Under the pieces are notes generated by a model. That model saw only the letters and a program-made list of their open reading frames with translations, was not told the origin of the DNA and searched no databases. Positions 53,096-62,693 of a stretch of 64,000 nt of DNA are shown here, piece by piece. The position numbers and the translations under genes are program-made. Each line of letters opens with the position of its first letter. Position 1 is the first letter of the stretch. The DNA comes from Acidaminococcus sp. (lineage in GTDB: Bacteria > Bacillota > Negativicutes > Acidaminococcales > Acidaminococcaceae), in contig JAKVOM010000001.1 in NCBI GenBank assembly GCA_022482815.1, positions 806,001 through 870,000 of the forward strand, in the 5' to 3' direction.

Positions 53096-55618
53096 ATGGC
53101 TCTTAAAAATATATTGAATACCCAAGATGCCTTCACCGGCGAGTTCCCGGCTGCATGGGCTCCAGACGGTCTCTGGCGCTTTAACGAGTCCGAACCGGAT
53201 GCAAATGATTATCTGGCGGATTCCTCCGGGAAGGATCGCAAGGCATATATTCATAACTGGAGCGGCACCACCGCAGATATGAAAACAGGCAATTTCGGTC
53301 GCTATTTTCAGATGAACATCAATAATCCTTCATCGGAGAAAACCTACCTGAAGGTAGAAAACGACGGCAGCATCTTTTCAAGCCTCGGTGAAACCATCGT
53401 GGTCGGCGGCTGGATGAAGCCTACGACATATTCAGTCGGCAACACCTATACTCCGATCCTGAATACCCGCTATGGTTCCGGACAGCCGATTTTCTATTTG
53501 TCGCTGATCAGAGGAAAACCGAGGATTATGCTGTATAACTCCTCCGGTTCTCTGATCCTCGATACATCGGTAACGCCATCATTTTCTCTGCTTAACGGCT
53601 ACTGGTATTTTATTGCCTGCGTGATTAAGCCAAATGCCAAGACAGCGCAGTTTATCCTTGGCGATAAAAGCTCTGGCACAGTTTGGCAGTCAAGTGTGCT
53701 GACCTTTACCGGAGAGCTGAATCGTAGCTGTGTGGCAGACCTCATCTGGGGAATGCACGCGGACTCCTACTGGTATGCAGGCGGCTTTGATGACTGGTTC
53801 CTCGACTGCGATTCTGACCTTACAGCTGACGATCTTGCTGAATATTTTCTTGAATCGCTCTCTGCAAACGGCGCAAATCTAACCGGTGATGTGGACGCTC
53901 TAACGACACCGGATGTCGTTACGCTTCGAGCTGCAGACTCTGTATATCCGTCAAGTGGACAGCTCATTACCGCAGCAAGGGACTGTGGCGTGACTGGCAA
54001 CGGCAGAGTTTCTGTGAAGGCAGATTACTCTCCGGGAGAGACCTCTATCTCGCTTGTGGAAACAGCCACCACAGATGACCTCTCCACTTGGACAGAGTGG
54101 CAGGCTGTCGGTGCAAACGGCGAGCTGGAATCTCCTGCAAGGAAATACATCAAATACCGCGTCACGCTTTCCACCACAAATACAGCAAGGACGCCTACAC
54201 TGATATCCATCAGTCTGTACGATAATCCAAAGCCGCTCTATACCAAACTTGGTTATGCAAGACCGGTCATTCTGGACTCGGATGGGAATGTGGAAGCTGT
54301 GCTGGATAACGCCTATGACATCATCGTGACCAGTGAGATCAACGGTGTGGATGAGCTGGAATTTAAGCTGCCGTTTCAGGACAGCAAACGCACCTATATC
54401 GATAACGAAAAGACCGTGCGTATTGTCAGCGACACCTATCGCATCCGCACGATTACGGACGACAAGGAAGAAAACGGCAAGGCCATCACCACGGTCTATG
54501 CTGAGGCGGCATTCTATGATCTTGCCTACTCTGTAAAAAAGGACGAGATTACCTTTAATGCAGACACGGCTGATGTGCCGATGGCTTATGCCCTGCAGGG
54601 TACCGACTGGGATGTGGGCACGGTTAATGTCTCCACAAAGCGTACTTGGACTTGTTCTGAGAAAAACGCGCTGGCGATCCTGCGAGCAGTGCAGAATATT
54701 CACGGCGGTGACCTGATTTTCGATAACGCAAACAAGATCGTGAAGCTCCTGACCTTTTCTGGTGAGGATTCCGGCGTGCTGTTCTGCTATAAGAAAAATA
54801 TGAAATCCATCCAGCGCGTCATTGATACAACCAGCCTGATTACAAGGCTTTACGCCTACGGCAAGGACGGCATGACCTTTGCTTCGATCAACGGCGGCAA
54901 CGAGTATGTGCAGGACACGACCTATACCTCCGAAATACGAATTGCTACGCTGGATTGCTCGAACTTCACCAATCCATATCAGATGCTGGAATATACCAAC
55001 ATGCGACTTGCGGACTATGCCTCTCCGCGTATCTCCTATGTGCTAAAGGCGATGGATCTGTCGGTGTTAACCGGCTATGAACATGAAACATGGGAGCTGG
55101 GCGATACGGTCATGGTGAAGGATGACGACCTGAACCTGTCTGTAAAGACCAGAATCGTCCGCAGGGAATACAACCTGCAGGAGCCTTGGAATACCGTATT
55201 GGAGCTTTCCACCACGCTCCGGGAGCTGGGCGATTCCTCCTCACGCTGGGATAGCGCAGCCGATACTCTCGAGTCTACCGATCTGATAGACAGTCAGGAA
55301 ATGAAGGATCTGGTGCCGTTTAATCACCTGCGTAATTCCAGAGCAGATTCCGGCCTTACCTACTGGCAAAACTCCGGATTTGCCGTGGATGCAGATAATG
55401 GCGTATCCGGCATGGCTTCCTTCAAATGTGAGGGCGCTCTGAATACCACAAAGAGTCTTTCACAGACCATAACACCCGCTAACCGACAATGCTATACCTT
55501 CTCAGCGCAGATTGCCTCCGAGAATCTCTCAAAAGGCACGAATGGACAGGTGGGCATCGAGGTTACCTTCGAATACGAAGATGGCACAACGGAAACACGA
55601 TTTATAGACCTGATCTGA
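53096..55618 (+). CDS. Tail-tip / baseplate protein with LamG-like domain
   Basis: Product of 840 residues. Residues about 20-245 form a concanavalin/LamG-like jelly roll (SLGETIVVGGWMKPTTYSVG), followed by a linker (YSPGETSISLVETATTDDLS) and then a Prophage_tail/gp44-like hub domain (NGVDELEFKLPFQDSKRTYI, DSQEMKDLVPFNHL) and a C-terminal carbohydrate-binding-like part. Receptor-binding tail-tip protein, follows Dit in the normal order. Confidence 0.82.
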   Translation: MALKNILNTQDAFTGEFPAAWAPDGLWRFNESEPDANDYLADSSGKDRKAYIHNWSGTTADMKTGNFGRYFQMNINNPSSEKTYLKVENDGSIFSSLGETIVVGGWMKPTTYSVGNTYTPILNTRYGSGQPIFYLSLIRGKPRIMLYNSSGSLILDTSVTPSFSLLNGYWYFIACVIKPNAKTAQFILGDKSSGTVWQSSVLTFTGELNRSCVADLIWGMHADSYWYAGGFDDWFLDCDSDLTADDLAEYFLESLSANGANLTGDVDALTTPDVVTLRAADSVYPSSGQLITAARDCGVTGNGRVSVKADYSPGETSISLVETATTDDLSTWTEWQAVGANGELESPARKYIKYRVTLSTTNTARTPTLISISLYDNPKPLYTKLGYARPVILDSDGNVEAVLDNAYDIIVTSEINGVDELEFKLPFQDSKRTYIDNEKTVRIVSDTYRIRTITDDKEENGKAITTVYAEAAFYDLAYSVKKDEITFNADTADVPMAYALQGTDWDVGTVNVSTKRTWTCSEKNALAILRAVQNIHGGDLIFDNANKIVKLLTFSGEDSGVLFCYKKNMKSIQRVIDTTSLITRLYAYGKDGMTFASINGGNEYVQDTTYTSEIRIATLDCSNFTNPYQMLEYTNMRLADYASPRISYVLKAMDLSVLTGYEHETWELGDTVMVKDDDLNLSVKTRIVRREYNLQEPWNTVLELSTTLRELGDSSSRWDSAADTLESTDLIDSQEMKDLVPFNHLRNSRADSGLTYWQNSGFAVDADNGVSGMASFKCEGALNTTKSLSQTITPANRQCYTFSAQIASENLSKGTNGQVGIEVTFEYEDGTTETRFIDLI

Positions 55619-55631
55619 AGGAGGGATTTCT

Positions 55632-55823
55632 ATGGCTTCATTTACACACGTGGCACAGGATATCTCTCCTCAGTATGGACGTGTCACGAAGATCACCATC
55701 CGGGTATGCGTGACAGACTGCACCGGTACGGTCTATATCACAGATATGCTCTTGCAGGGCGGCTCTATCGCGACCGGCTGGGTAGGACATGTATCAGAAA
55801 TTCAATGGACGGAGGACGGATAA
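55632..55823 (+). CDS. Small tail protein, domain copy 1
   Basis: Product of 63 residues: KITIRVCVTDCTGTVYITDM then LLQGGSIATGW. The VTDCTG-x-V-x-x-TD core is repeated in the next gene (VTDCTGSVWFTDLMLQEG), so the two arose by duplication. AGGAGGG upstream; directly abuts the next gene. Minor tail component. Confidence 0.72.
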   Translation: MASFTHVAQDISPQYGRVTKITIRVCVTDCTGTVYITDMLLQGGSIATGWVGHVSEIQWTEDG

Positions 55824-56402
55824 ATGCCGGAGTTTACACGCTTTTCAGAGACAATTACAAAAAAGCAGGATAAGCGCATCGTAAACATTACGGTAAAGCC
55901 CACTGTCACAGATTGCACCGGTTCGGTCTGGTTTACCGACCTGATGCTGCAGGAAGGTGATAAAGTCACAGGCTTTGTCATCAATACCGAAACGCTTCTG
56001 GGAAAATATGATGGCGATGATGCTACAGACGGAAAGAGGTTTTATAACGGTATCGTCCGCTCCGCTGCAACCTGTGTCATCTTCAATCTCGGTTCCACCG
56101 CTGCCGGTCTTGATTACAAGGTCTATCCAATTCAGGCAATGGCTGCCGGGAGTATATCGCTTGCACTGGGTGAAGGTGCCCATAAGGCTACTTTCAACGC
56201 AGCGGCTGCTGCCGGTGATGAGTTTGACCTTTTTGCTTCTACGAGGAAGTGCCTGAAAAACGGTGCTGCAACAGCCAAGGACGGCTTTTTCCAATACTCT
56301 GCCGCCGGTGACAGCAAGCACCCTATTACTGTGGCAGATAAAAAATCGGCTCGAATCTACGTGGAATTTCAGGAAATGCAGGATGGAGGTGATGCCCAGT
56401 GA
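55824..56402 (+). CDS. Minor tail protein, domain copy 2
   Basis: Product of 192 residues; starts at the base after the previous stop. Residues 1-55 repeat the preceding protein's fold; the rest (FNLGSTAAGLDYKVYPIQAM, AAAAGDEFDLFASTRK) is beta-rich with an Ala-rich stretch. Overlaps the GH18 gene start. Structural, role unknown. Confidence 0.7.
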   Translation: MPEFTRFSETITKKQDKRIVNITVKPTVTDCTGSVWFTDLMLQEGDKVTGFVINTETLLGKYDGDDATDGKRFYNGIVRSAATCVIFNLGSTAAGLDYKVYPIQAMAAGSISLALGEGAHKATFNAAAAAGDEFDLFASTRKCLKNGAATAKDGFFQYSAAGDSKHPITVADKKSARIYVEFQEMQDGGDAQ

Positions 56403-58870
56403 GCTATGATTATTTAAAAGGCCGCAAGTGCATGGTCTGGACATTCATGGGCAATTCCAGAATGTATCAGGCACTTGCCGCATATGGAGACCGCCTCTCA
56501 CAGGTAGGTCTCTTTTCTTTTAAGGTATCGCGCACCGGTATCATCACAGAAAGCGGCGTGGCCATTTCCAATATGATGACCTACATCAACCGATGGCCGC
56601 ACATTAAATGGCTGCTGACGATATCCAATGATGGCACAAACAGTATCTTTGCAGCGCTCCGCGATAACACCGACGGTGCTCAGGATACTTTCCTTTCGGA
56701 GATCGTTCGCATTATGGAAAAATACCCGTGGTGCGACGGCATCGACATTGACCTTGAGAAAGGCGACGGATATTCCACGCACGCTGCCTCTACGTCGATG
56801 TTTCGGAATATCTATAACACAGTAAAAGGCTATGATAACAGCAAACTCATGAACATCTGCCTGCCGGGTATGAATTCCATCAACGGCTCGGTCGGCGGCG
56901 AGAACTGGTGCGTTTACGGCGACCTCAACGCTTACTGTGATACGGCGGCCATCATGAGCTATGGCATGGCGTGGGCAGGCTCTGCTCCCGGTGCTGTCTC
57001 TCCAAGGGACTGGCTGGAGGGCATTTACGACTATGCGGTCACGGTCATGAATCCGGAGAAGATATTCTTCGGACTTCCCGCATACGGCTGGAACTGGCAG
57101 ATTTATGATCTTCCCGCAAATCTCGGTAAAACCTATCGCGGCACATCAAATACCTACTACGCGGCAAAGAACTGGATGACCGGGCAGTACAACTTCACGG
57201 ACGATGCCCCACCGCAGCCCTTCATCCCGATCCTCGCATATTGGGATGATTATGATATGGTGCCTTGGGCGCTTCCGCAAGTCTACGACTTCATGGAAGG
57301 CAGAGATGCCACAAGCTATGAGTATCCTCTGATGAACGGAACCTATAACAGGCGGCATTACCTGACGGCTTACAGCAAAGAGCAACACACAGAGTTCGGC
57401 ACCATTTATGTGGATGCGGATGGAACGACAAGCTCCTACTCCGGCATTGTATCCTTTGAAAACGGCGTGGCCACTCTCGGTGATGCTGGCTCTGCCACAT
57501 ATACCTTTTCCGTTTCAAGCGCCGGAACCTACGACATTGCCATCCGGCTCTGCTATCCCTTCTGGGATAAAAACGGCATTTATGTTTCGATTGACGGTAA
57601 TCGGATGCATTTTACGGAAAGCAGGCTCTGGTGGCCATATTGGAGAAGCACCTTCTGGACGACGCTCGCCAGCAACATTTCACTATCTGCCGGAACGCAC
57701 ACCATCGTGATATCCGTAGATGTAAAAGGCGTACAGTTTTACGGCTACCGTGTTTGCAGCAGCTTTTCGGAGGCTCCCTCTGCGGGCACTGCGACCTTTA
57801 CGCTCTCTCCACGCCACTTTATCGACGTGGACGGCAACGAGTGTCAGCCGGACAGAGCTTTCAAGCTCACCTGCGAAATGCTGAGGCGAAAGCCGGACTC
57901 TGCCCTTATCTGGTATGAGGATTTTCGGGACTACGGTGTGCTGCAAACAAACTACTGGACGACCCTTTCAGGCTCTTGGACGGTATGGCGCGAAGATGAA
58001 TATTCCGAAAGCCGCGTCTACTCCCAGCTTGACGGCTCCGGAAAGCTCGCATGGCGATACGACGGCTTTTCCGATATTCACCTGCGGGCAAGGCTGGCCT
58101 TCCCTGCGACAGGAAGTGGCAAGGCCGGAGTATTCTGCGGTGATCTGTTCTGCTGCCTGAATTACAACACACAGGCCGTTGAATTATATAACGGCAGCAC
58201 GCTACTTGGAAGCTATAGCCAGACCATAGAGCGGACGGCAAATGCCGACCTTCGTACCAATCCATCCATGTACACAGTCGAGATGCGTATCCGTGGAAAC
58301 AAGGTGCGTGTCTATTCCGGATCTTCCTATACGCTGCGCTTCACAGCTACAGTCAGCGGCTTTTCCGGAGGCTATGCCGGATACCGGTCAGATAACCGGA
58401 CGGTCTGCGAACTTCTCCGCCTTGGCGACGCATGGACTTACGAGCCCTACGAGCGCTTTGATGTTACCTTCCCGGACGGCACAGTTACGCAGTATGGAAG
58501 GATCAGCCGGTCGAATACCACATGGGATACGGAATTTCAGGTGTTTACGTTGACCTCAGATATCGAGGAGGATGCGACACGCAGCGAGAGCATTTCTCTG
58601 GATTATGAGTTCTACCACTCCCATGAGCTTGCCCTGACCTGTGGGAACGATTATACGGTGACCATCACACCAAAGGACATCGACATCTGGATAGCAAGGC
58701 TCTTTCTCGGTGACGCAGACGGCTTTTCCATCCTCTACTATCAGGATATGGACTCGCTCGTTTACTGGGCAAATGAAGCAGCCTACCGCTGGGGAGTGAG
58801 AGGCTTTGCCATGTGGTCGCTGGGACAGGAGGATATGCGGCTCTGGGAAGCGCTGCCGAAACAGATATAA
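56399..58870 (+). CDS. Tail-associated glycoside hydrolase 18 protein with carbohydrate-binding inserts
   Basis: Product of 823 residues, GTG start overlapping the previous stop. Residues 1-310 are a GH18 barrel with the catalytic motif DGIDIDLE (113-120, Glu120 acid). The final barrel strand (RGFAMWSLGQED) lies only at residues about 800, so 450 or more residues are inserted: a beta-sandwich carbohydrate-binding-like module (about 330-455) and a LamG-like one (about 500-660), then a DVTFPDGTVTQYGR segment. Probably cuts a host surface glycan during adsorption. Confidence 0.82.
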   Translation: MSYDYLKGRKCMVWTFMGNSRMYQALAAYGDRLSQVGLFSFKVSRTGIITESGVAISNMMTYINRWPHIKWLLTISNDGTNSIFAALRDNTDGAQDTFLSEIVRIMEKYPWCDGIDIDLEKGDGYSTHAASTSMFRNIYNTVKGYDNSKLMNICLPGMNSINGSVGGENWCVYGDLNAYCDTAAIMSYGMAWAGSAPGAVSPRDWLEGIYDYAVTVMNPEKIFFGLPAYGWNWQIYDLPANLGKTYRGTSNTYYAAKNWMTGQYNFTDDAPPQPFIPILAYWDDYDMVPWALPQVYDFMEGRDATSYEYPLMNGTYNRRHYLTAYSKEQHTEFGTIYVDADGTTSSYSGIVSFENGVATLGDAGSATYTFSVSSAGTYDIAIRLCYPFWDKNGIYVSIDGNRMHFTESRLWWPYWRSTFWTTLASNISLSAGTHTIVISVDVKGVQFYGYRVCSSFSEAPSAGTATFTLSPRHFIDVDGNECQPDRAFKLTCEMLRRKPDSALIWYEDFRDYGVLQTNYWTTLSGSWTVWREDEYSESRVYSQLDGSGKLAWRYDGFSDIHLRARLAFPATGSGKAGVFCGDLFCCLNYNTQAVELYNGSTLLGSYSQTIERTANADLRTNPSMYTVEMRIRGNKVRVYSGSSYTLRFTATVSGFSGGYAGYRSDNRTVCELLRLGDAWTYEPYERFDVTFPDGTVTQYGRISRSNTTWDTEFQVFTLTSDIEEDATRSESISLDYEFYHSHELALTCGNDYTVTITPKDIDIWIARLFLGDADGFSILYYQDMDSLVYWANEAAYRWGVRGFAMWSLGQEDMRLWEALPKQI

Positions 58871-58895
58871 CTTCATACACGGATACAGTTCACGA

Positions 58896-58930
58896 GGCTG
58901 TCTGCAAAATGCAGGCGGCTTTTATTTTGC
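58896..58930 (+). terminator. Hairpin before the holin gene
   Basis: AGGCTGTCTGC / GCAGGCGGCTT (with wobble pairs) then TTTTATTTTGC, ending the tail operon. Confidence 0.65.
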
Positions 58931-58949
58931 ACAAAGGAGGGATTTTTTC

Positions 58950-59363
58950 ATGAAAGAATTCTGGAACACGATTCAACTGGTATTTGCCGCTGTCGGAGGC
59001 TGGCTTGGCTATTTCCTTGGCGGCTGTGACGGGCTCTTGATTGCACTTGTGATCTTCGTGGTCTGCGACTACCTTACCGGCATCATGTGTGCCATCGCAG
59101 ACAAAAAGCTCTCAAGCGAGGTCGGCTTTAAGGGAATCTGCCGCAAGGTGCTGATCTTCCTACTGGTAGGCATCGGAAACGTCATTGATGTTCAGGTACT
59201 TGGACATCCGGGAGTGCTTCGAACAGCGATCATCTTCTTCTACCTGTCCAATGAAGGCCTGTCACTGACGGAGAACGCAGCACATCTCGGCCTGCCGGTA
59301 CCGGAGAAATTAAAGGAGGTCTTGGAGCAGCTCCACGACCGTCACGATGAGGAGGAAAAATAA
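58950..59363 (+). CDS. Phage holin (Holin_4 / toxin-secretion type)
   Basis: Product of 137 residues; start at 58950 after AAAGGAGGG. Three hydrophobic segments ([38 protein letters not shown] and a third), conserved [20 protein letters not shown], charged tail HDRHDEEEK. Opens the inner membrane so that the endolysin escapes. Stop one base before the endolysin start. Confidence 0.9.
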   Translation: MKEFWNTIQLVFAAVGGWLGYFLGGCDGLLIALVIFVVCDYLTGIMCAIADKKLSSEVGFKGICRKVLIFLLVGIGNVIDVQVLGHPGVLRTAIIFFYLSNEGLSLTENAAHLGLPVPEKLKEVLEQLHDRHDEEEK

Positions 59364-59364
59364 T

Positions 59365-60336
59365 ATGACGAGAAAAGGAATCGACGTCAGTCATTGGCAG
59401 GGAACCATTGACTGGAATAAGGTCAAAAAGGCCGGTATCGAGTTTGCCATCATCAAAGCTGGCGGCTCCGATGCCGGTTTTTATACGGACAGCAAATGGG
59501 AAGCAAATTACAAAGGTGCGAAGGCTGCCGGTATCCCGATCGGCGCTTATTACTTTGTCGGAAAGGACTGCGTGACTGCTGCCGCCGGAAAAGCAGATGC
59601 CGAGCGCTTCCTGCAAATCCTGAAGGGCAAGCAGCTGGAATACCCGGTCTACATGGATAACGAAGCGCAGCCTGCCTCTGCCAAGGCCGGAATCACTGAG
59701 GCCACCATTGCTTTCTGTGAGACGATGGAGAATGCCGGATACTTTGTCGGGATCTACGGCTCCGCTGTTTCCGGGTTCAAGGAGCGCATGGATGACACGA
59801 AACTCACGCCATACGCTCACTGGGTAGCGCAGTATGCGAGCAAATGCTCCTATAAGGGCGACTACGGCATCTGGCAGTATTCTTCCAAGGGCTCTGTTGA
59901 CGGCATCAGTGGTAATGTGGATATGGATTACGCCTATGTGGATTATCCTGCCATCATCCGGAACGGCGGCTTCAACGGCTTTACAAAGTCTGCGTCCGAT
60001 GACAGCAAGCCTGCCACTTCTGCTCCGGTCACTCCGGCAAAGACCGTAGATGAGCTGGCGCAAGAGGTGCTGGACGGCAAATGGGGAAACGGAACCGACC
60101 GCAAAGAACGCCTCACCGCTGCCGGGTATGATTATTCTGCCATGCAGGCAAAGGTCAATGCTCTGGTGAAAAAGCAGGAATCTACTCCTGTCTACTACAC
60201 CGTAAAAAGCGGTGATACCCTCTCCGGAATTGCTAAGAAATACAGCACCACGGTTTCGGCGATCCAGAAGCTCAACCCGACGCTCATCAAAAACGTCAAC
60301 CTTATTCTGACCGGCTGGAAGATCAGAGTGAAATAA
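59365..60336 (+). CDS. GH25 endolysin with Cpl-7 and LysM wall-binding domains
   Basis: Lysozyme of 323 residues; start at 59365 after GAGGAGG. GH25 muramidase ([13 protein letters not shown]; catalytic Asp98/Glu100 in VYMDNE), Cpl-7 repeat ([26 protein letters not shown]), C-terminal LysM ([19 protein letters not shown]). Cuts the peptidoglycan glycan strand at lysis. Ends with its own terminator. Confidence 0.95.
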   Translation: MTRKGIDVSHWQGTIDWNKVKKAGIEFAIIKAGGSDAGFYTDSKWEANYKGAKAAGIPIGAYYFVGKDCVTAAAGKADAERFLQILKGKQLEYPVYMDNEAQPASAKAGITEATIAFCETMENAGYFVGIYGSAVSGFKERMDDTKLTPYAHWVAQYASKCSYKGDYGIWQYSSKGSVDGISGNVDMDYAYVDYPAIIRNGGFNGFTKSASDDSKPATSAPVTPAKTVDELAQEVLDGKWGNGTDRKERLTAAGYDYSAMQAKVNALVKKQESTPVYYTVKSGDTLSGIAKKYSTTVSAIQKLNPTLIKNVNLILTGWKIRVK

Positions 60337-60356
60337 CTGAATATCCAATCTGCTAT

Positions 60357-60397
60357 GCCTGCGAGTGTTCTTCGGAATGCCCGCAGGCTTTTTTTAT
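60357..60397 (+). terminator. Terminator after the endolysin
   Basis: GCCTGCG / CGCAGGC arms with a long loop, then a run of T residues. Confidence 0.85.
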
Positions 60398-60399
60398 TT

Positions 60400-60446
60400 T
60401 CCTCCGCTCAAAAAGGCAGTTCATCTCCAGTGGAAACTGGAGGTGG
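60400..60446 (+). promoter_or_regulatory. Repeated leader element, copy 3
   Basis: TCCGCTCAAAAAGGCAGTTC then a perfect 10-base stem CATCTCCAGT / ACTGGAGGTG with GGAA tetraloop (60422-60445). The GGAGGTG strand is the ribosome site of the gene at 60454, so the stem hides it. Confidence 0.7.
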
Positions 60447-60453
60447 ATATGTT

Positions 60454-60660
60454 ATGACAGACGAAATCACAAATGTTCAATCTGGATATTTCACGCAGGA
60501 GCGGATTCAGGGCGATCTGGACTACCGTAGAGCACAGACAATCGCGAAAAAGATGCTCGATGACGGCCTCATTTCTGTGGCTGAATTCAACAAATTAACC
60601 GCCATCAATCGGGAAACTTTCTCTCCCTTGTTCGCGGAAATAATGCCGAAAATCCCTTGA
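60454..60660 (+). CDS. SHOCT-like small protein of the recombinase cassette
   Basis: Product of 68 residues; start at 60454, 7 bases after GGAGGTGG. GYFTQERIQGDLDYRRAQTI then KMLDDGLISVAEFNKL, a SHOCT-like helical domain that habitually precedes serine-recombinase triplets in Clostridia elements. Its ribosome site lies in a hairpin (see repeated element copy 3). Function unknown. Confidence 0.8.
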   Translation: MTDEITNVQSGYFTQERIQGDLDYRRAQTIAKKMLDDGLISVAEFNKLTAINRETFSPLFAEIMPKIP

Positions 60661-60701
60661 TATGTAGTCGCTTTAGAGTGATGTATAGACGTACGGAAAG
60701 G
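60657..60701 (+). promoter_or_regulatory. Repeated promoter-like motif, copy 3
   Basis: TTGATA (60657-60662), 19-base spacer ending TTTAGAGTGA, TGTATA (60682-60687), then GACGTACGGAAAGGAGGG. Just before the first recombinase. Confidence 0.55.
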
Positions 60702-60712
60702 AGGGACTTCCC

Positions 60713-62272
60713 TTGAAAAAAGTCACGAAAATCGCGGAAACAGCGAGCTCGAAGGTCAAACTCAAGAAGATCAGGGTAGCCGCCTACTGCCGCGTCTCTA
60801 CGGATTCTGATGCCCAGCTTGAGAGCCTTGATGCACAGAAAACCCACTACGGAAATTACATCACATCACGTGATGACTGGGAGTTCGCTGGGCTCTACTA
60901 CGACGAAGGCATCACCGGCACCAAGAAGGACAAACGTCCGGAGCTCTTACGGCTCATTGATGACTGTAAGGCCGGTAAGGTGGACTTTGTTATCACAAAA
61001 TCCATCAGCCGCTTCAGCCGGAACACAACGGATTGTTTGGAACTGGTCAGGAAGCTCCAAGCCCTGCACATTCCCATCTATTTTGAAAAGGAAAATATCA
61101 ACACCGGCTCAATGGAAAGCGAGCTTTTTCTGGCGATCCTCTCCAGTATGGCCGAAGGCGAGTCTGTTTCCATATCAGAAAACAACAAGTGGTCAATCCA
61201 GAAACGCTTTGAGAGCGGCACCTATAAAGTCAGCTACCCACCCTACGGCTACGATTGGGATGGCGAGCAGATGGTAATTAATCCGGAGCAGGCGGCTGTG
61301 GTAAAAGAAATCTTCGCAGCGCTGCTCTCCGGCAAAGGCACCCACGCCATCGCGGATGACCTGAACCGGCGCGGCATTCCTACCAAGCGAAACGGACGCT
61401 GGACAGCCACAACCATTCGTGGGATGCTCTCCAATGAGAAGTATGTCGGCGACTGCCTTTTCCAGAAAACGTACTCGGATTCACGCTTTGTCCGGCACAA
61501 CAATCACGGCGAGCAGACACAGTACATGGTCAAGGATCATCACGAGGCAATCATCAGCCGGGAGGACTTTGAAGCTGCTCACGCTTTTATTCACCAGCGG
61601 GCAACGGAAAAAGGTGTCGTCAAAGGGAGCGACAAATACCAGAATCGCTACACCTTCTCCGGGAAGATCATCTGCGGCGAGTGCGGCGATACCTTTAAGC
61701 GCCGGATACACAGCTGCACCGGATACAAATACACCGCATGGTGCTGCAGTACCCACATCAAGGATAAAGATAAATGCCACATGCTTTTTGTAAAAGACGA
61801 TGATCTGAAGCAGGCTTTCGTCACCATGATGAACAAGCTGGTCTACGCGCACAGGATCATCCTAAAACCATATGTGGACGCATTGAAAAACACTTCGTCT
61901 GATGACTCGCTTCGGCGCATTCAGGAAATACAGACCCTACTGGCGCAGAACACAGAAAAGCGCGAGACGCTGACAAAGCTCATGACACAGGGCATCATCG
62001 ACCCGATCCTTTTTAACAAAGAAACGAACGAGCTGCTTTCTCAGGCAGACAGTTTCCGGGATGAGATCAACGCCTTAAAAAACGCTGTTTCCGGAGATGT
62101 AACAAAGGTCACCGCAGCTACAGCGCTTTTGCACTTTACAGAAAAAGGTGGAATACTTCAGGAATTTGATGATGCTCTGTTTAAAGAATATGTGAACCGC
62201 ATCATTGTGCGCTCCAGAAATGAAGTGTGCTTTGAACTGAAATGCGGTCTGACACTTCGGGAAAGGATGTGA
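60713..62272 (+). CDS. Large serine recombinase 1
   Basis: Site-specific recombinase of 519 residues with a TTG start 6 bases after GGAGGG. Resolvase domain [19 protein letters not shown], (catalytic Ser in CRVSTD), SISRFSRNTTDCLELV; recombinase domain (PPYGYDW..); zinc ribbon ICGECGD; C-terminal coiled coil. Likely the integrase/excisionase activity of the element with its two neighbours. Confidence 0.95.
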   Translation: MKKVTKIAETASSKVKLKKIRVAAYCRVSTDSDAQLESLDAQKTHYGNYITSRDDWEFAGLYYDEGITGTKKDKRPELLRLIDDCKAGKVDFVITKSISRFSRNTTDCLELVRKLQALHIPIYFEKENINTGSMESELFLAILSSMAEGESVSISENNKWSIQKRFESGTYKVSYPPYGYDWDGEQMVINPEQAAVVKEIFAALLSGKGTHAIADDLNRRGIPTKRNGRWTATTIRGMLSNEKYVGDCLFQKTYSDSRFVRHNNHGEQTQYMVKDHHEAIISREDFEAAHAFIHQRATEKGVVKGSDKYQNRYTFSGKIICGECGDTFKRRIHSCTGYKYTAWCCSTHIKDKDKCHMLFVKDDDLKQAFVTMMNKLVYAHRIILKPYVDALKNTSSDDSLRRIQEIQTLLAQNTEKRETLTKLMTQGIIDPILFNKETNELLSQADSFRDEINALKNAVSGDVTKVTAATALLHFTEKGGILQEFDDALFKEYVNRIIVRSRNEVCFELKCGLTLRERM

Positions 62273-62276
62273 GAAC

Positions 62277-62693
62277 ATGGGACATACACCTTACGGCTAC
62301 AGCATTGAAAACGGCTGCGCCACCATTAACAAGGATGAAGCTGATAAAATACGAAAGCTCTATGAGAATTACATCTCCGGGATGGCACTGGCCAAGGCTG
62401 CTGCCGCTGCTGGCATTGAAACCTACCACGGCACGGCAAAGCGCCTGATGGAAAACAGGCACTACCTCGGAGACGATTTTTACCCGGCTATCATCGATCA
62501 GGAGACCTTTGATGAAGCTGCTGCCATCCGTCTGGAACGTGCCGGGAAACTCGGCAGGTTGAACAGGAAAAAAAACTCAAAACCTACAGCGTCTCCGACC
62601 GGCTTTCGTATGGCAGCGGCAGAGCAACATTATGAAGATCCGAGGCTGCAGGCAGAATACCTCTACAGCCTCATTGAAAGCGAGGTAAGCTAA
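62277..62693 (+). CDS. Recombinase-domain protein lacking catalytic domain
   Basis: Product of 138 residues corresponding only to the recombinase (DNA-binding) domain, [20 protein letters not shown], of large serine recombinases; no resolvase domain and no Ser nucleophile. This short middle partner is typical in triplets of this kind and may be a directionality or dimerisation factor. Stop overlaps the next start by one base. Confidence 0.85.
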   Translation: MGHTPYGYSIENGCATINKDEADKIRKLYENYISGMALAKAAAAAGIETYHGTAKRLMENRHYLGDDFYPAIIDQETFDEAAAIRLERAGKLGRLNRKKNSKPTASPTGFRMAAAEQHYEDPRLQAEYLYSLIESEVS

